A stretch of 64,000 bases of DNA from Umbilicaria muhlenbergii (Eukaryota > Ascomycota > Lecanoromycetes > Umbilicariales > Umbilicariaceae), in assembly GCA_000611775.1 (NCBI GenBank), contig KK106987.1, forward strand, positions 62,001 to 126,000. The letters run 5' to 3'. Positions 35,198 through 45,678 of the stretch are shown piece after piece. Below the pieces are notes generated by a model. It made no database searches and had not been told where the DNA came from. It was given only the letters and a program-made list of their open reading frames with translations. Positions within the stretch are counted from its first letter, which is position 1; each line of letters starts with the position of its first letter. The position numbers and the translations under genes were made by a program.

Positions 35198-36372
35198 CTA
35201 AATACAAATCGCCGTGAAAGAAAACGCCATACACCCAGCCCTAACACTCGATCCCAGCACCACCCCCGCCCCCGCATTCGTCATACCCGGACAAATTTGA
35301 AAAATACTCTGAGTCTGATCCACACACTGCAGCGCATTCGACGGCGACACCGAGCACGTCGCGTACACATAGCCAGCCGCCGCAATTTGCGCCTGAGTGT
35401 CGAAGTAGAAGAGAAAAATCGTGGTGCCGGCATCAGTGTTGGCGTATTGCGTACCGTCGGTCAGATGTCCCGCTATGTCGATATGTAACTGTGAGGCAGC
35501 GGCCGGGTCGGAGACGAAGGCCAAAGCGTCGTTGGCGCCGTCGCCGGTAGAGATGACTTGGGCGTATTGGCCGTCGACGCCGGGGCCGCCGCCGGAGGCT
35601 TGGAGGATGAAGGTCGGGGTGGCTTGGGGGCATTGGGTGAAAGTGACAACCTGGACGACGTCGTCGATGGTGGTTGCGGTGGCGGTGACGGTGGCGAGAT
35701 TTGTTTGGACGGAGGTGGTGGTGGCGGTGACGGTGATGGTGCTTGTGGATGTGGTGGTGGTTGAGGGGGTGGGGGCGGTGGTGGTGGATCTAGTGAAGCC
35801 GACGCAGGAGCAGGCGCTGGAGTAGCGGACGGAGCCGGAGCAGGCTGATGCGTAGGCTGGGATGCTTGAGGGTGCCACGGTCATTTGGCGGGGGGCGAGG
35901 GTGATGGAGTGGGGATGACGGACAAGCGCTTCTGCGTCGAAACGCTTGGCCAAGAGGTTGACGACCGCTGTAGATGTAGTTTCATCTGTAATTGTCACCA
36001 AGTTCGTGATAGTGTTGACGACTGTGGTCGTCATTGGGACTGTGGTGGTCGTTGTACTTGTGGTGTAGGCTGTAGCTGTTATGGTCCTGGGGATTTTCTA
36101 TCAGTGGAGGCTCAAGGTTCAAGATGGTGGAGCGACGTACGTAGTTGCCGGCGTAACGGTGGTCAAGAAGTAGGAGGCACAGTCGGCCGTGCCATGTCTC
36201 GTGGAAAAAGCGGATGCTTGAACAGCTTTGAAAACTTCAGTAGATAGACATTAACTAAAGAGCAGCCACCTCACTTACCACGAAGGCAGTTGTTCGCGCT
36301 GCAGGAGGCGGTGGGTGAAGCAAGAGCTGCAGCCACCGCAGACAGAAGTGTGACTAAAGTTCTGTGATACAT
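35198..36372 (-). CDS. Secreted Thr-rich protein of unknown function
   Basis: Three exons (36279-36372, 36141-36225, 35198-36086; introns 53 and 54 bp) join to 355 residues. A signal peptide (MYHRTLVTLLSAVAAALASP) is followed by Cys-containing ASCSANNCLR, Thr-rich tracts that could carry O-glycans, a KR site (LLAKRFDAEAL, about residue 110) that may be cut by a Kex2-type protease, a CSGSVRYSSACSC motif, a second Thr tract, and a C-terminal globular part of about 150 residues with paired cysteines (YATCSVSPSNALQC, QICPGM). No GPI-type end is seen. The globular part is not recognised. It lies between the NLR and the CorA-like gene, all on the same strand. Confidence 0.82.
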
Positions 36373-38652
36373 GATGAATAGCAAGACCCAATGAAAGTCA
36401 AGAGAACCAGGAGTTGCTTGGGCTTGAGGTTGTGCTTGATGAGTCGAGAATCTGATTTCGCTCGGCCGGTCTGGCTTTTTGTATTCACTTGAGCGCGGTC
36501 ATTTTCTTTTCCCCGTGGCGTCGTGAGCTGGATAATAGCTCACGGTGCAAAGAGAGTGGCTCCACTGGATTCCAGCTCCCAATAGTCAATAATGGAGCGA
36601 TCAATAATGGAGCGATAGCAGCAAGATCGAACATGTTGGCCAGTGGTCACTAACCAGCACAGGTCTAAGCACAGCACTCTTTCGGATTGACATGGTTCTG
36701 AAGATGTACCAAGAAAGGAAAACATAGATCAAGTCCCTTGGACATCCCCGGTAAAGGCTTGGTGGCTGTCGTCGCAGGGGCTGAGGAGAAAAAGCTTATT
36801 GCATCGCCAGCACGAGGAACAAGGTACCCCTAGCATGGGGAAGCCGCGGTCACTCTCAATAAAGTCGAATGAAGCTTGAGATCAAGAGGTCGACGCGGGG
36901 AAGCAAGCTTCTCCATAAGTTAGCGTTGCACTTGCCGACCCCACAGAGTAGGGCCTCAAGCATCCAGAGCAGTGTCCAGCTCTTACAGAGCAAGCCAATT
37001 CCAGTAACCCACTCAATCTCCAATTTCCGCCAAGCGTAGTTCCAAACCCCGCGATAGTACGAGGCGCCGCCCAGAAGTGAGTTCTTTACCTGTTCGGGCA
37101 AGTTTCTAAGAGGGCAGCGTGTCTGATTGGCTCAACCACCCTGTGTCGCTTGTTTTCTGGGTCTCTGCACAGATCGACTGCCTTACTCATCGAAGATTTT
37201 AGACCGGAACGTTCTGATTTGAAGGCTTTGATTGGTAGGATAGCATACCTGAATAGGTAAAGAACTCACTTTTGGGCGGCGCCTTGTAAACAGTAAAGAA
37301 GCGAAATTTGGCATCGTCAACGTACCTTACCTTAGCGCCTCAGGCGAGCCTTAGCTCTTCACTGGCGCGAATGGGGAAAACTGAATCAAGCAATACCCAG
37401 CTCTTACCATCAAGCCACAAGAAGGCTTATCGGAGTCCGAGAGACAAGCCCGAGCGTGATAGAAACAGACAGAGGTCCAGAACAACTGATACCCTCAGGT
37501 ACTGATGTATCCACAACGTGTCCTGACCACAGTGAACATACCTTACCAAAGCCGGGGGCCAACAAACTGTCCATCCGAACCCAGGCTGACAATCCAACCC
37601 CTTGACCGCTCGACCTGACCAAACAGGACAAGTGCTACGGCCTTGTACAAAAGAAGACCCAATCCTGCGGCACCCTGCAAGAGACCCTGACTCCGGTACA
37701 TGGTGCAAGCATTGTGCGTATGCCAAGCGCGCAGAGGCCACTTCTTCTCGTGCTGTTTGGTTCTGCCCCGCCGACATACAGAGTCTATGAACAGACTGAC
37801 CTACTCCATTGAAGTTCCAGACCATTCAATGTAGAAACAGCACCGAAACCCTTTGACCATCCTAACAACACTTCCACCATGTGCTCGGAGTGCCGGAGTA
37901 GACCCCGGCCATGAGTGCACAGATTCCGCAAGCGTGCCAATACATCTGCGTCGGTACCTCGTAGTTGGAAGTTGAAAGGTTAAACACGACTGAATCGGGA
38001 CGACCTAGTGCCAGAACCGACGCCTCGACCGGCCGCGCCGGGCGCCGCTCGGCCGGTGGTGGGGTAAAGCTTGATGGAGCTTGACGAAGCTTGCAAGAGG
38101 TCAACGATGTACCTTAGGTCCTATTGATCACATTTAATGTATAAGTGATACGCTGCAAAATCACATTTCTTCATGTGTGTGCTTACTTGCTTAAGTAGAG
38201 CTTGCTTTAACTCTGAAAAATAACACAAAATCCTTCAACAGACTTTCAATATACTGACAAAGTGAAAAATGACGTACATAATATCATAAGACTAAGGTAT
38301 GTAACGAGTGTTCACAAGCGTATTGACCCACGCTTATGTTAGCAAAACAATATTGAACTTTCAACTGACAAGAGTATATAGAAATGATTGAGAGTCCTTC
38401 ACAGGTTCAGCGTTGATATATATAATTGCTGAGTCTTCATTATATTGTCGTAATGTTGAGGTACCGTGTCACGCGCAGAACGCTTTAACATTTCAAACAC
38501 TATTAACGCAACGGCCCCTGCACAAAGGTATCAGCTCTCGGCGGCGCGTGATGCAAGTTCGGCAACGACTTGGAGGCTGCCACCTCCGGGACCATGTCAT
38601 TGGACTCTCCGCCCACCTCACCATCCTTCTCTTTCATCGCCGCTCGCCTCCG
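36373..38652. other. Long intergenic region, no gene supported
   Basis: Short open frames near 36856-37101, 37308-37825 and 37862-38104 lack recognisable content and have no convincing splice partners. Partial TACCTTAGG-like motifs occur near 37320 and 38110. The stretch from 38120 to 38450 is AT-rich. Confidence 0.45.
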
Positions 38653-40876
38653 TTACCCTTGTACGCGCGCAAGCAAGCCTTGCCGCTGGCTCTCTGAAAG
38701 GTCCTTCTTCTTCTCTAGAGTATTCGTCGCCAACTTTTGCGGCGGCTGCTTTTCCTCATGCTTTTTGTGCGTATGCATCCACGCAAACCATAGTCCCAGG
38801 ACCCCTAGCGTCAGCGGGACGGCAACAACCCAGTAGATCCAGAATCGTGTAGACACTACAGGGTCCGTTTGGCCCGCTTGCCAATTGAACATGCTCATAG
38901 AAAACATGGAGGAGATAGCGGTCGCAGGGAGGAAGGCGATGGTCATGACAGCAATGGTCCGCATGGCGAAGCTGTCGTCCTTGGTGATGGCCGCGATGTT
39001 CGTGCTGATGGCTGCCATGCGGAGGTTCTCCTTGTTATCGCGCTGCGCGATCAGGTTGTATACGATCTGTAGCTGGCCCGCGGCGATTTTCTGGTTGCAG
39101 GAGATTTCGAGTAGAAGGGCAGCGTGCTCTGATTGGAGGTTCGTGAGGCGCCGCGAGAGGGCATGAGCTAAAGGTCGCCATTCGGCTTGAGGGATGCCGT
39201 CGTGGCGGACGCCGTCGTGGGGACTTACAAGGGGCTCGGTAATGGGAGGGAAGTGGCTGAATAGGTTGGATACCAGGGTGACGTTGGCGTTAAGGCGCAT
39301 CTCATGGAAGGCGAGGCGGGAGATGATATTGTTGAGCATGCGAGTCAGATACTCGAAGTCCTGCTCAGGGGTTTGCTGTTGAACTGAGTCCTCGATCTTT
39401 CCCGGCTGCCAGTTTCCGTGCCAGGTAGTCTTGTTCTCAACCTCGAAGAGTTCAGAGGCAAGGCGCTTGATCCCGTTTGAGTCGGCTTCGGTGAGAAGCT
39501 CGCATAGTAGTGTTGGAAGTAGCAGAGGATGGGTAGATGAGAACAGGAACTCTTTCAGTTCGTGCAAGAGACACGCTAACTCCTTTTCTTGGAAGCCATG
39601 TAAAACAGCGAACGTGGTCCTCGCTTTGTAGTCCCACGACAATGCAATGGTCCAATTTTGGGAGTTGGAAATGGGAGTTCGCATCACAAACGATGTTAGG
39701 CCTTCGATATCATCCTCTAGACAAAGGAGAACAGGCGTGCCGGTGACCATAACGCGGAAGAATTCAGCCGGCAGACGGAAGTCTGCCATAATGCCTACAA
39801 ATCCTTGCTCGGAAAATGATATGCCATTAGGCCTCAGGCTTCTGAAGCAAACGTCGCATATGATCAGTCGGAGCTGCAACAATTTATCAATGCTTCCTCG
39901 ACCACCATCTGTAGGAGGCGACGCGAGTCCTTCGGTTAGCTGTGCTCGGTTGACTTTTCGTGAAACTATCGCTCGTGTATATCGCGACTCTAATTCATCG
40001 TCAAATTCTTGGAACTTGACTTGATCTTCATTCATGGCAGAGATGCCTTGCGACTACACACAATTAGCTTTCCAGTCGATCCTCGGGCTATGAGAAAGGC
40101 TGACTCTGGTTAAGGGGAGGCTGAGCAACCCATTCTTATCTGGTGCGAAACACGTTTTGTGGAAGAAGTGCTTATGGCGGGGTTTTAAATTGTCTATGTA
40201 GTTAGACCTTTCAGCATCACGGCTGACACCTTCATGGGATCGTGTTGCAGATGGTCTTGATTGACTTTCCACGCTGAAGCGCCGTTCTTCGCTAGCCCTA
40301 ACGGTGTCCTCCGCCCTGGAGTCAGCGTCACCGAGTCGGTTCCTTATTTCATGTGCTATGGCGGAGCTGAGTTCTTGGGTGTGATCATGAATTTGTAGGT
40401 TGTCCAATTGTCTGAGCTCATGCTTTAGCCAATATCGAATGTAAGCAGAGTTGTTGGAGAACCAACAAAAATAACGACAATTCCGATTGCAGCCTATCCA
40501 GCCTTTTCAAGAAGTTATCCAAGTCTTGTCCATTGAGAAACAATAGCATTTTAATCCTTCTTACATTCGATACATTCGGGGTTGGTGAAATATGCTTGGC
40601 AATGATTTCCAAGGTGTCTCGTGTTCTTTCAACCACAGAACTGAGGCTAATTATACCTTCAGAAGACAGCAAAGTCGGTTTAATTTGAATTCGGCGAATG
40701 AGTGCTTGGAATACCATAGTCACCTCATCGATGCTATCCGCGAGATCGACCCCTTTTCTCGGGAGGTTCCGGTAGCTCCGTAGTTGCAAACTTGTCTTTA
40801 CACCAGCGTCCATAACAGCAATCAGGCTGCTGGCAAGGCCGAGAACTGAGACTGAATCCATCGTAGAGACTGACAC
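38653..40876 (-). CDS. CorA-like membrane protein with NLR-type N-terminal domain
   Basis: Proposed exons 40467-40876, 40105-40411 and 38653-40053 join in frame to 705 residues; the introns are 55 bp (GTTGGT..CTCAG) and 51 bp (GTCAGC..GTGTAG), with weak donors. The start (MDSVSVLGLASSLIAVMDAG, second Met at 40861) resembles the fungal STAND N-terminal domain and runs into a Leu-rich coiled coil (LDRLQSELSLFL). The last 460 residues are a CorA-like protein: long helices (HEMRLNANVTLVSNLF, DNKENLRMAAISTNIAAIT) and two C-terminal membrane spans (MTIAFLPATAISSMFSMSMF; FWIYWVVAVPLTLGVLGLWF). The GMN selectivity motif is replaced by MSM, so magnesium transport is doubtful. If the introns are wrong, it is two or three adjacent small genes. 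Confidence 0.65.
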
Positions 40877-41431
40877 AGTTCAACCCACGACGCGCTCACG
40901 GGCAAATAGACATTGGAAACGACAGCTTAAACACGGCAGAAATCACAATGCTGATGTAATAACACGAGTCGAGAGGGAGCCAAAAGGGGATGAAGGTGAT
41001 AAAGATGTAGATATATCAAGAGCTTCTAATTCAAGCTGGGAATACTCATCCACGGAAAGACATACGTATACGTCGTCAGTATATTACAAATTGAGCGGAC
41101 GATCTGATTGGCTCAAAATTTCCCACTGTCGCATAACCCAAGGCTTGGCGGAACATGACTTTTTCCAAAGGCTTACCGCAGGTGAGGGCGCAGGGGGGGT
41201 CTCAGGGAGTCTCTCTTTGGAAATTTCCTTTAATTCTCCCTTATACTGATTTTATCCCTGAAATGCGTAGTATATATCCGCTAGAAAGCGCTAAAAATCG
41301 ACTCTTAACGACCATCTAGCCTTTCTAAAGCGCTTTTGCAAATATGATCCTTTTGCACTGCCTCTCACCTGCTTGCGGGCGGCCTACCACTAGTACCTAA
41401 TACTGAAGGTTTGAATTCAGCCTCGTTCCAG
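40877..41431. other. Intergenic region, no gene supported
   Basis: Upstream of the CorA-like gene. An inverted pair built on AAAGCGCT (41285 and 41328) spans an AT-rich core and may be a small foldback relic. Confidence 0.4.
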
Positions 41432-41696
41432 ACCCCGGCACGCGAACAGCAAAAAAAAAACGAAATCCCCCACCAAATTGTAGCGGGAGGGGTGGGCGAC
41501 TGTCTCACAGGATTTCATTAATAAACAGGTGCATTCTATGCCTTAGAGGCTTAAGGACTGTATAGATAGCGGCGGAGCAATTACAAACTTCTAAATCTAT
41601 AATTTTTGATTCATAAACAATTTAATTTTGGGGGGTGGAAGCCTGCTACAATTTGGTGGGGGATTTCGGTTTTTTTTGCTGTTCGCGTGCCCGGGT
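41432..41696. mobile_element. MITE-like foldback element
   Basis: About 265 bases are bounded by inverted repeats of some 55 bases. Both ends read inward ACCC, then GGCACGCGAACAGC, a poly-A run, then CGAAATCCCCCACCAAATTG, with one mismatch near the tip and a length difference in the A run. There is no coding capacity and no clear target duplication. It is likely mobilised by a transposase encoded elsewhere. Confidence 0.75.
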
Positions 41697-41960
41697 AGGC
41701 AACCTTGTTCAGCGCTAATGAATATAAGGTAAGGCGGGGCGGCGGTGACGAGAAGGAATATGTATGAGAAGGAAAGTGTGGGGGCGCTGCGGGATGAGGA
41801 TTCTTGCTTAAGGAGGTGCTTTGATGATTGAAAGAGCATGAGCAACGGCTTGCATGATGACTTTATTATGATATCACAAATTGCGATGTTTGTGTTAATG
41901 AAATGATGGTGTGACGACTTGACGTTCCTCTCTGCGACTTAATTTATGGTAACTAAGCAT
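41697..41960. other. Spacer between two transposons
   Basis: AT-rich stretch without a gene. Its last five bases, AGCAT (41956-41960), are the left target duplication of the next element. Confidence 0.6.
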
Positions 41961-42143
41961 TAATAGATATGCTAGATAGATAGATAGATAAAAGGTATCT
42001 AAGCATATGGTAGATGTTGTGCAGCTCGTACATAAGTAAGTGATGCAAACTCTGCATGCTATATGGGGTCCTCGCCACCCCTAGCGGCAGCCTTACTAGG
42101 CTGCCTCAGCTGGAGTACTTGAGTTTAGGCGCACTATTCAACA
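41961..42143 (-). repeat. 3' LTR of the deleted copia element
   Basis: 183 bases, ending ATTCAACA on the + strand, with a TAGATAGATAGATAGAT microsatellite near its outer end. The tract GCAGGGAGAG on the - strand adjoins it as a polypurine tract (42144-42153). Confidence 0.92.
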
Positions 42144-42239
42144 CTCTCCCTGCAACTATACTCAAGTCACTCAACCTGCATCGTCATACAAGCCCTAGTT
42201 GTTTGTCAGCGCAACAGCTAGCATCTTACTCTGTTTTTC

Positions 42240-42625
42240 TCTCCCGGTTCAGCCCTCTCTGCTGACTCAGCCCTGGCCTCTTCACCTGGTTGACCCTCTC
42301 CTGGTTCAGCCCTCTGCTGGCTCAGCTCTGGCCTCTCCACCTGATTGACCCTCCGCTGGCTCAGCCCTTCACTGATTCAGCCCTTCACTGTGTTGAATTT
42401 GGTCGCTGTCGGCTTACGGCAGTCGCTTATCGGGGTGATTTCGGGGTGGATTTCAGGGTGGATTTCGGGGTTCAGGCCCCTCAGCCATGGCCTTATAATT
42501 AGGCGAATTCTCCTTTGTTTTAGCAGTCAGTCAGTCCTTATCGATATTTACAACACACTGATTCAGCCCTTCACTGATTCAGCCCTTCACTGATTCAGCC
42601 CTTCACTGATTCAGCCCTTCAGTCT
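42240..42625. repeat. TTCAGCCCT tandem repeats in the deleted copia element
   Basis: Four clean units of ACTGATTCAGCCCTTC (16 bases) lie at 42557-42622, with many diverged relatives (GGTTCAGCCCTCT, GGCTCAGC) from 42248 to 42400. They replace most of pol. Confidence 0.8.
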
Positions 42626-42719
42626 CTTCAGCTGGTGCCGGCCTGCAACTCTCTCTCCCGTCAGCGCTGACTTTCAAGTGTATGTCTCTCTCTTGAACAT
42701 CTCCTTCACTCTGACTCTT

Positions 42720-43460
42720 GGCGGTCTGTACAAGCCTGGCTTTGAATCGTGCTATTCTTCCTTTCTCATCACACTTAATCTTAAAAACTCACTTGCACTC
42801 AACAGGCTTCCTGCCCTGCGGCAATGATTCAATGACTCAAACTGTGTATGACCTCAGGTTTGCTAGTTCATCTTCAATGACCTCTCGCCACTGCCCTTAT
42901 CATGGCTCTCACTCTCAGCCTCATGGACGTTCTCATCCCTGACAATACGCTGGTCTCTCCCGCTCTGACTCTTGACAGTTGATCTTCCCTTGCCTTGACC
43001 CTTGGCAGCATCCTTTTCAGTTGCCCACTGTGCATTTGCGCCCTTCAAACATGCCTCAAAGGTGTCAACTACCAGAGCACTTGCACCGTATGAAGTTTGC
43101 CTCTCAGGACACACTCTCATATGAAGCTTCTTGAGGATGAATAGATCTAGTGTCACAACACCCGCCTGTGACCTAGCTGATCACTTCAACCTCACCACTA
43201 TGCAATCTTTCATAGATTCATCAGTGGCTGATGAGACAGCTCACCGTGTATCAATCATACCTGTTGATGACTCAACTGAAACAAGGTTCTTTTCACTTGA
43301 ACATCCTCTTTTATGAGGTGACGCTGACATGTCCTCCTCAGCCTCTTTAGAAAATTGTGGTTGATTGTTGTGATTCATATGATTTTGTTGAACGTTGTTG
43401 ATGTTCAGATCAACAACTAACTTGCGCAGGTGATCATGTTTGTGTGATGCATCAGGCACT
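42720..43460 (-). pseudogene. Copia gag/pol remnant
   Basis: The frames 43241-43459 and 42863-43156 on the - strand are polar and charged. They run into a reverse-transcriptase start (QWREVIEDELANLRSYTV near 42890, SLPQGRKPVECK and VFKIKCDEKGRIARFKARLV near 42740-42810). Trp sites before VIESLP and VFKIK are TGA. The rest of pol is missing, so the remnant is non-functional. Confidence 0.75.
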
Positions 43461-43647
43461 TCTGTCTGCTGAACTCATCAGTAGTATATGTAGTGCTGAT
43501 GTACTCAACTTCATTCTCATCACACTGCGTGTTGGTCGTTGTTGGCCATAGTGGTTTAGGGGTATGGGGGGTGAGCAGTCAGGCGCAATTTCTGTATGAC
43601 GGGGGTGATTCTTTCATGACTTTGTTATTGCTTAGCAGTAGTGCTCC

Positions 43648-43661
43648 CCGGGCTCATAACC
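43648..43661 (-). other. Primer-binding site, half-tRNA type, deleted copia element
   Basis: On the + strand CCGGGCTCATAACC abuts the 5' LTR. It matches the anticodon arm of initiator tRNA-Met (CAT anticodon with flanking GGGCT and AACC), as in Drosophila copia, which is primed by a tRNA-iMet fragment. Confidence 0.75.
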
Positions 43662-43844
43662 TAATAGATATGCTAGATAGATAGATAGATAAAAGGTATC
43701 TAAGCATATGGTAGATGTTGTGCAGCTCGTACGTAAGTAAGTGATGCAAACTCTGCATGCTATATGGGGTCCTCACCACCCCTAGCGGCAGCCTTACTAG
43801 GCTGCCTCAGCTGGAGTACTTGAGTCTAGGCGCACTATTCAACA
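43662..43844 (-). repeat. 5' LTR of the deleted copia element
   Basis: 183 bases, nearly identical to 41961-42143; the differences seen are transitions (for example CGTACA/CGTACG and TCGCC/TCACC). Confidence 0.92.
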
Positions 43845-43849
43845 AGCAT

Positions 43850-45678
43850 AATTATTAGGAGGTTGAGTGACACAGTGACAGAAGCGCGGCAATCGATGAT
43901 GAGATTATTTTCCCTGTGACATTTTCTTCATAAGGAAAAGAAGAGAGGGTTTTGAAGAATCCATCATGATGACGAAGATGATAAACAATAAAATGCCTGA
44001 GACTTTTACTTTCTCACTAGAAGCAGTAGCTGACCCATGAGCGCTTACTTTATATCCTAATATATATACATTATACGCACCCTGAACTTAAAATTAATGA
44101 CTACTGTTTTGTTCTCAGAAGGGAGTAAGACCGCTTTAAAAGGAGAAACAAGTATCCCATTATCAATAAATAATCGCTTGACTCTACTTGCATGTTAATG
44201 CTTGATTCAGTATTCATTGTGTTTCCCCTGCGTAGTCAATATCTCCAAGCATCATGTCACATATCAATTCCAGAGGCCAACCAAAACACACTATCCCCCC
44301 CAAAAACCGCTCCAAACCACTCAGCACCGACCGTACCGAAAAAAGCAGTCTCATCTCACAGACTCACGGGCATGCCAACCCCCCACCCTTCCCCCAAATT
44401 TCCGCCCCTTCAGGCTCACCTCCCGTGCCTGCGCGCCTATCCGGCAGCCCGCATGCGTGCCTGCAACCCTCACATATGAATCCATCTCGATTCGCAACCA
44501 CAAGTAGGCACCTCATCGCATCTCAACCTCTCCCTCTCCCTTCTGCTCTCGCTGTCTCTGTCTCTATCTCTACCTCTATCTCCGTCTTGATCCCCCGTCG
44601 CCATCCCCCGTCGCCATCACTCGCGCCATCACAATCTCAGTAAAACCCCCCAACCTAAATAACACCTCCCCCAACCCCCCACCACCACACTACAGCTTCA
44701 ACCCCACCAGAGACCCTCACCCGCCACTCCAACCACTCCAACCACCACCACCACAACAACAACCAGAACCCCCGATCCCCAATCCCCGATCCCCGATCCC
44801 AGCGTCAATCAAGCGTCAAAGACGAAAAAAGACCACAAGAACAGAACAAAGGCCGCAAAACCCCAGACCAGAGCGGAGAGAACCCAGAGACCGTAAAGCA
44901 AGTAGCAAGTCACGGGATGCGATAGTGCGTGCGTCCGAAGCTCGAGTGTAGTTCTATGGCTGTGATGGTGATGGTTTCTGAGGTTGGAAGGCGGAGGTTG
45001 GAAGGCGGATTTGACTGTGGCGGGAAGAAAACCACAACTTCTCTAGAATCTCGATTGAGGAGGGGGGAAAGAAAGACCCCGGTGGTGAAGATGGTGGTGG
45101 GTTGGAAATGAAGATGTGGCTGCGGAGTATAGGTGCCCGGTGCAGGTCCGGGTCAGGGAAGGAAGGTATAGATGCTGGCAAAACCAACGCGGCATGATCA
45201 CAGATCCATGAGAAATCGGGCATTCGTGGTGACTGCGAGAGAAACATTTTGACATAGATAAAATGCACGGATGCTCGAAACCGGACTCGAAAACGAGCTC
45301 GATAAATGCTCCTTCCCCGATGCACCGAACCACCCTCTCAGCTCTGAATGCCGTCCCATGCGCTGCGACTGTTTCCCTCCCCTCCTCGCTCAGAAGCGCC
45401 GCAGATCTAGCCACAGGAAAATCCCCAGAGCTTTTCCTCTCCGCCGTTGTATTCTCCGTCGCGATGGTTGAGACTTCCTTCGGCCTCTGTCCTTCCGGGC
45501 TTCCAAAACCCACCCCGTCTCTCTCCCCCCAGTTCCAGCTCTTTCCTCAAGCGGCTCGATCGACAACTCGAGGGCGCGGCAGTCGCAGTGATGGACTTTG
45601 TGTCCGACTCCTGGCGATGGGTCCCGTGACCACGCGGAGCTAGTAGATAGAGCACCCTGGCTGGAAACCCAAGCGGCC
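43850..45678. other. Gene-poor, C-rich low-complexity region
   Basis: From 44280 to 44780 the + strand is rich in C and A, with CCCCGATCC repeats near 44780, giving open but repetitive frames in three phases. Nothing recognisable is encoded. The right part is the 3' flank of the MFS transporter gene. Confidence 0.5.

Larger units (their letters stand above)
41961..43844 (-). mobile_element. Internally deleted copia-type LTR element
   Basis: Two 183-bp LTRs (41961-42143 and 43662-43844) and a perfect target duplication AGCAT (41956-41960, 43845-43849) define a 1884-bp element. On the - strand the primer site GGTTATGAGCCCGG follows the 5' LTR at once, the same as in the large copia element. 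The inside keeps part of the gag/integrase region and the start of a copia reverse transcriptase, then gives way to short tandem repeats. It cannot make its own enzymes and would need a helper. Confidence 0.9.

Noticed and set aside
44192-44643. Three overlapping frames of 95-129 codons
   Set aside because: All are Pro/Ser-rich, as expected for C-rich low-complexity DNA; no homology recognised.
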